Shown here in pieces: positions 50,202 to 59,225 of a stretch of 64,000 nt of DNA. Both the position numbers and the translations under genes were made by a program. The stretch comes from Ischnura elegans (Eukaryota > Arthropoda > Insecta > Odonata > Coenagrionidae), in contig NC_060248.1 of NCBI RefSeq assembly GCF_921293095.1, positions 10,000,744 through 10,064,743 of the forward strand, written 5' to 3'. Position 1 is the stretch's first letter; each line of letters opens with the position of its first letter. The notes under the pieces are model-generated. The model was not told where the DNA came from. It ran no database searches and saw nothing but the letters and a program-made list of their open reading frames with translations.

Positions 50202-50638
50202 CTACATAAGTGAACGAATCGGATGAGAATGGTAATAATATTAATGCTAGAGGTACTAAGATGTAACTATTACTCAATGCAAACATGAGCTTAGCTTTTT
50301 CATTTCTCGGATGAAAGGATCAACAATCATAAAAATCAATCCATTCATGCATGACTCAAGTAACATGTGGTAATTAAGCATTGAAAAGTTTGCAATATGA
50401 TGCAAATGGACTGAAAAAAATTTCTTTGAAAGTTTACACAGATTATCAAACATACTTAAATTCAGTGTCAATAAATTAACAATGTTGATATTTGAATATT
50501 TAAAACATCACATGAAGTATGTATTCGATTCTGTTTTTCATCTAATAAAATCTTGCACCTATGCGTACGTTATTTTCTAACAGAAAACAAATTCTCTATT
50601 TACTAGATGCACAGCATATTTGTAGATATCATCATTAC

Positions 50639-50866
50639 CAACAGAGGCAGGCTCCTTTGAAGAACTATTGTTGGTTGGTTCACTCGTTGCTTCAGCCTTC
50701 TCTGATGTTTTTTCACCCTTCTCATCATTTTTGACTATTTCCATTTTTTCCTCAGAGCCTTCCTCCGGGACTTCTTTGGTTGATTCCGAATTTAATGGCG
50801 CCAATATGGATTCCAACATGTCACTACACACAGCCATGCTTGGCTCCACAATAAACTCAATAAAAC
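50639..50866 (-). CDS. Pde1c: PDE1 exon C: end of catalytic domain and acidic linker
   Basis: A 228-bp exon. The acceptor is atttcttccag/GTTTT and the donor TGTTG/gtaatgat (a weaker donor, chosen because it is the only nearby GT in the required phase). It starts FIEFIVEPSMAVCSDMLESI; its first Phe is the conserved clamp residue of the nucleotide pocket. After ILAPLN it changes into a low-complexity Glu/Lys/Ser-rich stretch of about 45 residues (for example EVPEEGSEEKMEIVKNDEKG) ending in SSSKEPASV. Such linkers vary in length between PDE1 proteins. An alternative donor further on (CTA/gtaaat at about 50600) would break the frame into exon D. Confidence 0.88.
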
Positions 50867-51224
50867 CTGGAAGAAATATGAATTTATTTATTGTCAATGG
50901 GAAAATGTTTCACAGCGGAAGAAATGATACAAAATTGATTTTTTTTTTCAAATTCACATTCACACAAGTCGCCACAGGCAAATATACAATCATAATAACA
51001 GTTAACTATTGAAACAAAGAGACAGAAACATAAATACAGGATGATGACACAGTGTGGCGTGGAGATGGAATGAAGGAAAAACACATGGAAAAATTTCACC
51101 TGAACCGGGAATCAAACCACAGTGAGAGGAAGAGGAGCGGAATTTGAGGAGAGCATTGTGAATACCCTTGGGTGCTTGATGTCTTATCTGTGAATTCCAG
51201 AAAACCTTCCAACGAAGGTTTCGG

Positions 51225-52660
51225 CAAAAATGCTTGCTGCTCTCCGCCACTATCTTTCACTACGACCCACACCTCAAAACCCTAGCACTGACTTTCTTCT
51301 TGATCTTTCCCATTTTATTCTCACCCACACCCACTTCTCTTTTAACAATAACTACTATCTGCAAATGTACGGCTGCTCCATGGGAAGTAGGTTTAGCCCT
51401 CCTTATGCCAATCTTTTCCTTGGCCTGTTTGAAGAAAATTTCCTCACCAATCACCCTCTAAAACCTCTTCTTTGGCCTAGATACATTGACGACATTTCCA
51501 TTCTCTGGCCTCATGACATCGACTCTCTTAACACCTTTGTTTCTTCACTCAATGCTTCTGCCTCAGTTTCTTTCACCTCTTCCATCTCCAAAACTAATAT
51601 TACTTTCCTAGGTGTGGACGTACACCTTTTGGAAAACAACAAATTCAAGACATCGGTTCACATCAAAGCCACAAACAAACAGCAATACCTCCACTACAGC
51701 AGTTGCCATCCACCACACACCAAGCATTTCATCGCTTATTCCCTCTCTGTCTGGGGACATAGAATTTGCAACAATCCTGAAGACCTTCAAAAGCTCCTCT
51801 CCAAACTTCACACCATTCTTCTTCACCGCGGATACCCCAAAAAACTTTTGGTAAATAAAATTAGAAAACCCTGCGCAGACAAATATTGCTGTCAATCTCT
51901 GCTCACCACCTACTTTCCTGGTACTCACGTTCTACAGAACATATTGAAGGACTTGTACCCCATCCTTTCTAAACACAAATCCACCTCTCAGATTTTCCCC
52001 TCCAATCCTCGGATCACATTTAAGAGACCACCTAATTTAAATACCATATTAAAAGCCACCCGCCCTCTTCAAAAATTGCAGTCAGTCACCACTACCACAC
52101 CCTCACCTTGCAATCGTCCCAGGTGTAAAACCTGCAAGATATTCTCTCCACCCCCTGCCTCTTTTCTCCCCAAACTTAAATGCCTACCGATTTTCCCCTC
52201 CACTACTTGTACGTCCACCAATATCATTTACCCCCTTCACTGCAATTTCTGCCCTGCTTTCTATGTCGGCCAATGCACCACCCCCCTCAATCTCAGAATT
52301 AATCATCACCGCAACTCCTGCTGTCCATCATCCCCCCCACGCATCTCTAGCAGTACCTACACATTGTTTGTCACATGACTCCATCTTCAATCAATGCTTC
52401 AAAGTTTCAGTCATTGCTTCCCTCCCTCCCACTGACTCAGCCCTCAATCTCCACACCCTCGAATTGGCGTGCATTTGGCACTTGCAAGCTTTCCGGGTTT
52501 GAACGTCGCATCCTAACGTCTCTTCCTAACCCCCCCTCCCCACTCACCTCTCCCTCTTTTCCCTTGTCCTTTCCTCCCCATTCTTACTCTGGTTGAGAAA
52601 GAAGTCAGTACTTCGAAAGCTTCAAGTTTATTTTCCCATGTGAGTGTTTCTTTTTTTGTG
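51225..52660 (+). mobile_element. Penelope-like element, 5'-truncated, in PDE1 intron
   Basis: A long frame at 51230-52378 encodes part of a Penelope-type reverse transcriptase: ALRHYLSLRPTPQNPSTDF, YLQMYGCSMGSRFSPPYANL and the catalytic box RYIDDISILW. Then come the family's C-terminal segments and a GIY-YIG endonuclease (IIYPLHCNFCPAFYVGQCTT, then LNLRINHHR). A frameshift near 52340-52375 moves the endonuclease tail into the frame read at 52263-52502 (HDSIFNQCFKVSVIASLP, LELACIWHLQ). The N-terminal part of the RT is missing, so it is a dead or partial copy, although much of the RT is open. It lies antisense to PDE1 between exons B and C. The 3' border near 52660 is approximate. Confidence 0.93.
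52591..52620 (+). ncRNA. Degenerate hammerhead-ribozyme-like hairpin in the Penelope 3' region
   Basis: After the endonuclease the sequence reads ggttgagaaa, then the hairpin gaagt-cagt-acttc (52601-52614), then GAAAGCTTC. Hammerhead motifs (CUGANGA, stem II, GAAA) are known in the flanks of Penelope-like elements. Here stem II and GAAA fit, but the CUGANGA box is reduced to UUGAGAA-like bases with an extra A, so cleavage activity is doubtful. Confidence 0.35.
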
Positions 52661-53364
52661 CTTCTATGTTTATGGATATTGACTTGAACTATTTATATAT
52701 ATGCACATTTTTCCAAGTCTTGTAAATTAGTTCTTACTTACTCATATATAAATAGATACATATGTATGCAAAGATAACTCAAAGCCTAGTATTCAAAGCT
52801 CAACTTGTGCATGGGTTTAGAATGGCAGCCTCAAATTGTTGAAACAGATACGCATTCTATGCAATATCTAAATTGAGTGTTGAGATCAGATCTGTTTGGA
52901 AACAATATTGCATACATGGAGCATTATGATTCAGAGAGGAGATTGGAAAGAAAAAACAACATTTTCACAGCGATTTTACAGCAAGCACAGGATTTAAAGA
53001 AATGCCAATGGAGGACTTGAAAAATAAGTCTGAACTACAGGTGTACGTAATACCATTGAGATGGAAGAATGATACATTTCGAGAAGTCAATACATACTAA
53101 GAAGATGATATACGTCTCTAGGAAAGTGGAATGAGAGCATAGTCAAAGCATTCTTTGGATTGTTGACAAACGATGCTGACTTGGAAATTTTTATGTGTGA
53201 GACGCAGGCAAATATCCACAAGGGTTTACTTTAGATGCCCAGTTTATGTCTACCGTGGCATGAGTCATAAATATATCTCCAACCATGAAAAAAAAATGAT
53301 TGGCTGAGGGTGGTTGATGCATCCTTTTGAAACTGTGCATGCAAGACCAAAGATGTGCACTCAC

Positions 53365-53567
53365 CAATTTGGGACTCGGCCACGAGTGTATTGTTGCGAT
53401 CACAGAGTGGGGAGAAAGGCAGTCCAAGCTCCCTCTCCTTATCTCCTTGGAGGAAAAACTCCTCGAGGAGAAGGGCTGTCCAGCGATGGTGAAGGTCCCA
53501 ACGTTTGGCTGGATGTGATATGTCGCAGCAGTGAAGCACAAGGGAGAGGGCCTTCGATTTATCAACA
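53365..53567 (-). CDS. Pde1c: PDE1 exon B: metal-binding and purine-selective segment
   Basis: A 203-bp exon. The acceptor is tatatttgcag/TGTTG and the donor AATTG/gtgagtgc. It encodes VDKSKALSLVLHCCDISHPA, then the KRWDLHHRWT block, EEFFLQGDKERELGLPFSPL and CDRNNTLVAESQI. The Asp of HCCDISHP (15th full codon) is the class I PDE metal-binding aspartate. The Gln of ESQI (66th codon) is the invariant glutamine that contacts the nucleotide base. One base of a Gly codon remains for the next exon. The catalytic residues expected here are intact. Confidence 0.95.
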
Positions 53568-54567
53568 CTGCAAATATACAGGGACAGAAGTAAATGCTGA
53601 GACTTTTCCTTAAAAAATATCACGAAGAAATAACATGTTATTTAAAGCCTGAATAACGGGAATCATTAAGCATTGACTTCACTTGGTTCATTGTTGTTTG
53701 TTTTCTTATGATTCATAAGTTATGAGTGATTATTTCCTTCAATGAACAATTTTCTCCAACTGATTTAATGAGCCAAAAATATGATGTCACCAACTCATAG
53801 GTAGTGGGCCACAACTTCTGAGCTCTTACTTTTTAATTTTAAACTTACGTGAGATGGTAGTATGAAGAATATTTTGTATCTTCGCTGTGGAGCTTGAATC
53901 ACAACTAATGATTATTTTTCCGTCCTTCAGAGTGATATCTCTAGCTATCGGTTTTTAGGGACTAATAGAGTGATTGGTCGACTCATCATTTTCTGAAACA
54001 CACGCTCATTCCCACCGCCTTTTTTTTCCGTTGTTTATTCCATCACTTTCCATATTTACAACTGCCTTTCAATTATTAAATGGAGCATTCAGTCGCTTTT
54101 AGTGGTCATGAATCCTGATTGGCTGAAAAGACAGTTCAAGCAATGGTTTCAGCTATGGAAAAAGGGATGGGATTTCCAACCCGAGAGCCATCGCAAAAAA
54201 TGATTGTGTAAAACAGTTATCTATTTTTCCACCAACATTGGAAGAATTGCTTGATCAATTTCTTAGAAAGGACAGAAAAATGATCATATGATTCAGGCTT
54301 GAACCTATTATTGCTCCCCACTTTAAACAGCTACATGCAAATAATGCCAGAGATTTTTTTACATAATTACATATATGATTATAACCAGAATTTTATAAAA
54401 TTTTCAATATGAATGAGCTGAAGCTTTTTTTAATTTAAATTTTCACTTCCTTTACTTTCATTGTCGAGACTAAATGCTCCCAAATTATCTCCTCTGCACA
54501 CGCCAGGAATAATATTTTATGGCAATATTTATTGAAGTACACCTCACCTGATAGATTTTCCCTCGGA

Positions 54568-54619
54568 ATTCTTTACACATACCCCTGGGTCGATAGATCC
54601 GGGGTTTTGTGTAAAGAAT
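54568..54619. repeat. Imperfect 20-bp hairpin in PDE1 intron
   Basis: attctttacacatacccc (54568 on) mirrors ggggttttgtgtaaagaat (ending 54619) with a few mismatches and a loop near gtcgatagatc. A second weaker inverted pair (caaccttaagattgaa near 54788, ttcaatctgaaggttg near 54922) lies downstream. Possibly the remains of a small foldback element. Confidence 0.65.
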
Positions 54620-55009
54620 GCAAGCTGGCACTCAAAAGATTAGTAATAGAACCCTGGTACCTCAGAACTTCACCTAACTCTTTCGTACCTCTCATTTTGA
54701 AGGCACCAGATATCGTATGTATCCTCCTGGAGTACATTAGTGAAGCAATATTTATTGTAATTTCATCACTCACTCCCTCAGTGATTCAACCTTAAGATTG
54801 AATTGGATACACTAAAGGGACTCGAAGACAACTTCCATTATCCAACCATTACGGGGAAAAATAATATAATAATATTTGTCAATATTTAGCAATTGGACGG
54901 ATGGGTTCACTCACACATTGGTTCAATCTGAAGGTTGGTTTATATAAGTTAGGGTAGAGCTCACCTTTAAATGAGCCACAGATATATGACATTTACACAT
55001 AAACGGTAC

Positions 55010-55140
55010 TACGGGGCCAGTTCCTTTTCCTGGGCCGCTTTGCATTTTTTGTTTGGGGGGTTTCCTTCAAAGACTCTCTCTGGGGTCTGAAGCCAAGAGC
55101 CCTTAATGAGCGGTAAAGAACTCTACCCACTAAGACTATC
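55010..55140 (-). mobile_element. tRNA-derived SINE in PDE1 intron
   Basis: The minus strand reads gtcttagtgggtagagttc (A-box-like), then, about 30 bp on, cttggcttcagacccc (B-box-like). The tRNA-related part is followed by cagagagagtctttgaagg and a C-rich body. It lies between exons A and B in the same sense as PDE1. The tail and target duplication are not clear, and a minus-strand open frame over it has no recognisable motif. Confidence 0.55.
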
Positions 55141-55388
55141 AACCTCCTCACAATCCGTTTATAACACCGATTAAATGGCATGCACAAGGTTTCAGAGGAC
55201 CCCATATTTTACCCCCAGAAAAGTACACTTTTAATATCACTCTGAATTGTAAGATGTTGTCTCAATTGAACCAATTCATCAACCACAGTAAAATGAGAGA
55301 ATGGCAATGATCAAACACACAGTTCAGCCCTGAAAAAAATTTTAAGGAAAGACATTATTTAAGAGTTAAAAATCAAAATAATACTCAC

Positions 55389-55550
55389 CTTGACTCACCC
55401 AAAGTTAAACAATTCCGCATATTTTTTATTTGCTGAAAGTGGAAGCTCATATCAGTTGCAAGCACCATATCAATAACAAGTCCACGAAATTCACGAAAGT
55501 CTTCCCGTGTAAGATTTTGAAGAATGTTGCATTCTTCTTCACGCAACGTC
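55389..55550 (-). CDS. Pde1c: PDE1 exon A: catalytic domain, middle helices
   Basis: A 162-bp exon. The acceptor is gctttcag/GACG and the donor TCAAG/gtgagtat. It begins with one base finishing a split codon, then TLREEECNILQNLTREDFRE, then F-R-G-L-V-I-D-M-V-L-A-T-D-M-S and FHFQQIKNMRNCLTLGES, and leaves two bases of a Ser codon. LVIDMVLATDMSFHFQQIKN is highly characteristic of the PDE1 family catalytic core. There is no in-frame stop before the donor. The preceding exon should end in AAFR-like codons; none was seen. Confidence 0.93.
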
Positions 55551-55892
55551 CTGAAAGCATTAAAGAGATACATTAGCATTTTTAGAGTTTGGGCACAGCT
55601 TAGGAGACATGCCACATGGTGAGTGAGTAATTTCTGGGAAAGGGGTTTATTAAAGAATAGAGCATCTGCTCATTTACAATCAAATCATGGCAAACGAGTA
55701 CATGGGCAAGGGAAGGTTGGGCTTTGGTCTCTCCCAAAATTTTTACTCGGGAATTTCTTACATCTGTGACAATATTTTCTCAATATTTCCACTAATACTT
55801 TAGGAGTACTTGATATTTGTATCAACCAAGTCCCCTCTTCACCTCAACCTGCCCAATACCCATCCACAATGTGGCCAGGTCATACCCACGCA

Positions 55893-56441
55893 AAGTGGCG
55901 TCGTGAGGGGGGGATTCGGGGTGTCTGAACACCCCCCAAAATATAAAAACACAGTTTCTTCCTTTGTAAAAGAAAACAAAACATTGAAAAATCATGAATT
56001 ATAAAAGATATCTTGGACAAATGAAGTTTATTGGATTATGAAAAGTATTAAAATTAGTTTAAAATCCTTAGTACCCTGTTTTTCAAACATTTTCCACCCT
56101 GGTATTGGACCCCCCTCCCAAACAAAATTCCTGGCTACCACACTCAAGGGCGCAGCTACGATTTAAGGCTAGGAGAGTTTCAGGCACAACTAATACTGGG
56201 GAGTATGGCATACCCGCCAGGGTGGGAGCTGGAGGCTCTCCAGAAAATATTTCAGATAAATGGTTTAAAATGGTGAGTTTTCTGGTCTTCTGAGGTATAT
56301 TTTATTAATCCTTACACTATTCTATAAGTAATATTAATCCAACTATGTAAAATAGATCAAACTTGAAATTTTCTTTGAGCTCTAGGGGGGGGGGGGTTTA
56401 TCCCCCAAAATCTCCCCCTCGCTGCGCCACTGACCCCACTG
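55893..56441. mobile_element. Older hAT-type MITE, split by a nested MITE
   Basis: The left end aagtggcgtcgtgagg is a diverged cagtggcg terminus. The right end, ...cctggctac plus ccactg, is interrupted by the MITE at 56145-56432. The outer flanks cccacgca (55885-55892) and cccatgcg (56442-56449) match at 6 of 8. The interior has the typical opposed G- and C-tracts. Divergence and the nested insertion both show it is older. Confidence 0.7.
56145..56432 (-). mobile_element. hAT-type MITE, family 1, nested copy
   Basis: 288 bp in reverse orientation (caagggcgcagc ... gctgcgccactg). The target duplication is accacact / accccact (7 of 8), at 56137-56144 and 56433-56440. It shares aaaatggtgagttttctggt, gagctctagggg and the G-tract with the other family 1 copies. 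It is inserted into the right terminal repeat of the older element. Confidence 0.9.
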
Positions 56442-56469
56442 CCCATGCGCATCCCACAAGTCTCCACTC

Positions 56470-56720
56470 ATTATTGGGATTGCTCTGGTGCGCTGGCCGG
56501 AGTGTTGGCTTTTCACACTACGGACCTGGGTTCAAATCCTGTTGGTGGCAGAGATTATGCTAGTCGTCCCAATCTCTCTTCCAGTGCTTAGTAGAAGACA
56601 CTTCAGGTGCAGCACTTCATTGGTCGGAAGGGATGGCAAGCCTCGGTCACCTCGGCACCTTTCATCAAAATAAGACTATAGTGCTGTCACTTGGGTTTCT
56701 CTCCTACCTTCATTTGTAAC
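56470..56720 (+). mobile_element. tRNA-derived SINE
   Basis: The sequence reads gctggccggagtgttggct (A box) and, about 35 bp on, cctgggttcaaatcctgttg (a good B box), followed by a non-tRNA body: ggcaagcctcggtcacctcg, tcatcaaaataagactatag. No poly-A tail is evident; the right border is approximate. Confidence 0.7.
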
Positions 56721-57752
56721 ACGGTCGTTTCTCCCGGCTAGCTTCGGGTGTGGTCGATGACGACGGGCTCGAGTCGCTTCGAATCGAACAGCCAAGGTGC
56801 AAACGTGGGCACCAATACAGGATAAGGAGGGTTAGGAAAAAATCCGCCTGCTCTCGGATGGGAGGTGAAGGGAAAGAAAGGTTTGTCCTCTTCGCAATTC
56901 CCTCACTGACTTACACTCCTTGAAAGTGTCACGTGTCATCATTGGGAATTACTTTAAGGAGCGGAGAGGGGGATGGGAACAGTAAAGGTTCCACCTCGAG
57001 CTATTGACTCATTCGCTGTTATAGCCTCTGCGGTTATGTTATCTCCTCGGGAGCCTAACGTCACGAACTCCAGCCAAAAAGCGAATCCTTCACAGGACAA
57101 GACGATTGGGCTATGCTGGTGCGCATACGATACGATGTTCAGCCGTGGCTACGACTCGCATGTTTGGCGGTGGTTTCAATTGGGCGGTTTCGCGGTGGGG
57201 CGTATTATTCGATTGATAGGTGAGGATCCTTTACACAGGATCGCCGAACGCTGTATACCCCGATCACAGAGTACTCTGTGTAAAAAAAGTACTTTGCTTC
57301 AAGTGTTCTGCTTACGTATGATTTTAGAGTCTGATAAATGCTCGCAAGAGGACGGCTATTGACGCGTTTAAACCCCTGCCACTTGTGCAAAGGGAAAGGT
57401 ATATTAATAATGGGGGAATAACTTTCCGCAATCGGGTTCAACTCCGAAGGATAGAAGGGCGTGGGAATAATACTCTGTGCCCCGATCGACGCCCCTGCCA
57501 CTCCGCGATCCTTACGAAATACCCAAAGACAAGGAAAGATGGACGCAAAAAAACATGACGCGAGCATATATACAAATGGTGCACCCAACGGGACCGCATA
57601 ATAGGAAACCACCCTTTTGCATCCCATAGAAGGCTGATTTCTGTTGCCACTTCGGTCGCATTTTAATCGGTTTTCAAAAATGTCCGCGGCGCGGTGATGA
57701 GTGCTATGCGATTTATTTTTTTCCAATATTTTGCAGTATAATGTTTGTAATT
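56721..57752. other. Unassigned moderately GC-rich stretch
   Basis: Higher GC and CpG than the surroundings. Open frames of 129 codons (plus, 56973-57362) and 173 codons (minus, 57205-57726) overlap but match nothing I recognise. A 16-bp palindrome, cacagagtactctgtg, lies at 57265-57280, and tttacacag/ctgtgtaaa form a wider inverted pair around it. It could be a mobile-element fragment or a promoter-type region; neither is supported further. Confidence 0.4.
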
Positions 57753-57760
57753 GTTAGGAA

Positions 57761-58065
57761 CAGGGGCGCAGCTTGGAATTAAGGCTAGCAGGGGGGGGGG
57801 TTTTAGGCGCAACTTAAGGGTGTGGGGGTATTGCATACCCACCAGGGTAAGCAGGAGTTACGGGGGCCCTCCTCCAGAAAAATTAGAATATTAATGGTTC
57901 AAAATGGTAAGTTTTACGGCTTTCTGAGGGATATTTGATAAATCCTAACACAATTCTCTAAGTAATACTGATCCAAATAGGTTAAATGGATTAAACTTAA
58001 TTTCTCTGAGCTCTGGGGGGGGGGGGGGGGTTTAACCCCCAAAACCCCCCCTCGCTGCGCCACTG
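57761..58065 (-). mobile_element. hAT-type MITE, family 1, older copy
   Basis: 305 bp in reverse orientation: caggggcgcagcttgg ... ctcgctgcgccactg. Flanks gttaggaa / gagaggaa match at 6 of 8, so the target duplication has decayed. A run of 14 or so G lies at the right side next to tttaacccccaaaaccccc. Confidence 0.88.
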
Positions 58066-58331
58066 GAGAGGAATATCATTGAAAAGTAATGAATTTGATA
58101 TATTATACCATCATGTGCATGAATTTCGGTTAGAAACTCTAATTGTACCTCATTTCCCCGTGAAACTCGAATCAATTTGCTCGTCAGCGACACTACTGGC
58201 GACTTTTGTAAACCCATTCAAATGCGCGGCGGGTGACAACACATTCAGAAGACGACTTGAGGATCCCCAATTTTTTTATATTCGTGGGTACACCTTACCT
58301 TTCCTTCTTTCATGACACAAATGACCTCAAC

Positions 58332-58642
58332 CAGTGGCGCAACGAGGGAGGGGTTTTGGGGGTTAAACCCCCCCCCCCCCAGAGCTCAGAGAATTTTTTA
58401 AATGTAATCCATTTCACTTAATGGATTTGTATTACTTATATAAAAGTCTTAGGATTAATCAAATATCCCTCAGAAAGCCGTAAAACTCGCCATTTTGAAC
58501 CATTCATCTTAAAAATTTTCTGGTGGAGGGCCCCCGCAACTCCCACTTACCCTGGCTGATATGCGATACCCCAAAACCCCAAAGTAATAGTTGCGCCTAA
58601 CACCCCCTCCTTACCTAGCCTTAATTTTTGGCTGCGCCCCTG
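58332..58642 (+). mobile_element. hAT-type MITE, family 1
   Basis: 311 bp: cagtggcgcaacgaggg ... ttggctgcgcccctg. A perfect 8-bp target duplication, acctcaac, lies at 58324-58331 and 58643-58650. The interior includes ggttttgggggttaaac followed by a C-tract, cagagctcagag, and gccgtaaaactcgccatttt. Confidence 0.95.
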
Positions 58643-58912
58643 ACCTCAACTGTTGGTGGTAGGATTCTCCAAATACCATTCCATTCCGTGCCCAGTGGGA
58701 GAGATACAGTACATCACCTCACGCTTAGAAATAGATAGACAAAATTTTGGCCTTTGGCCTGCAATTTATGCTCACTTTAGTATCATTAGTACTTGCATAG
58801 ATATAAACTTCATTTAAGTAATTTTTAAGGCTAAGAAAACATAGCTTTTCTAAATTCTGAAAAATATGAGCCAGCCCACCTGCAATGCTGCCTCTGGTTG
58901 GGTGCCGTGAAG

Positions 58913-59217
58913 CAGTGGCGCAGCGAGGGGGGGGGGGTTTGGGGGTCAAAACCCCCCCCAGAGCTCAGATAAATGCTTAAGTTTAATCCATTTTACTTAA
59001 TAGGATTGATATTACTAATAGAATAGTGTGAGGATTAATAAGTTATCTCTCAGAAAGCCGTAAAACTCACCGTTTTGAACCATTTATCTTAAAATTCCGC
59101 AATTTATTAATCTCGTACCTACCGCTTATCCTGGTGGGTATACCACATCCCCAAACACCCCGGTATTAGTTGCACCTAAACCCCCCACCCCAGCCTTAAT
59201 TCCTGGCTGCGCCCCTG
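58913..59217 (+). mobile_element. hAT-type MITE, family 1
   Basis: 305 bp: cagtggcgcagcgaggg ... cctggctgcgcccctg. A perfect 8-bp target duplication, ccgtgaag, lies at 58905-58912 and 59218-59225. It is the same orientation as, and only 270 bp from, the 58332 copy. Confidence 0.96.
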
Positions 59218-59225
59218 CCGTGAAG

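Larger units (their letters stand above)
45812..55550 (-). other. Pde1c: PDE1 gene, 3' half (five coding exons, four introns)
   Basis: Gene-level entry. Exons 55389-55550, 53365-53567, 50639-50866, 50091-50201 and 45812-45966 join on the minus strand with GT donors and AG acceptors at every junction. Codon phases agree at all four joins, restoring Ser, Gly, Asp and Asp across them. The product is about 285 residues of a calcium/calmodulin-dependent 3',5'-cyclic nucleotide phosphodiesterase: the later half of the catalytic domain plus the C-terminal tail. The family hydrolyses cAMP and cGMP to 5'-monophosphates in the cytosol. Introns are 1821, 2498, 437 and 4124 bp; the larger ones contain mobile elements. 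Upstream exons (calmodulin-binding region, first metal-binding His residues) were not found in 55551-64000. Confidence 0.93.

Noticed and set aside
53191-53613. Other-frame and opposite-strand open frames over PDE1 exon B
   Set aside because: They are shadows of the real exon, which is fixed by splice sites, phase and family motifs.
57205-57726. A 173-codon minus-strand frame as a possible PDE1 upstream exon
   Set aside because: It lacks any PDE1 motif, and no donor in the right phase to exon A is evident.
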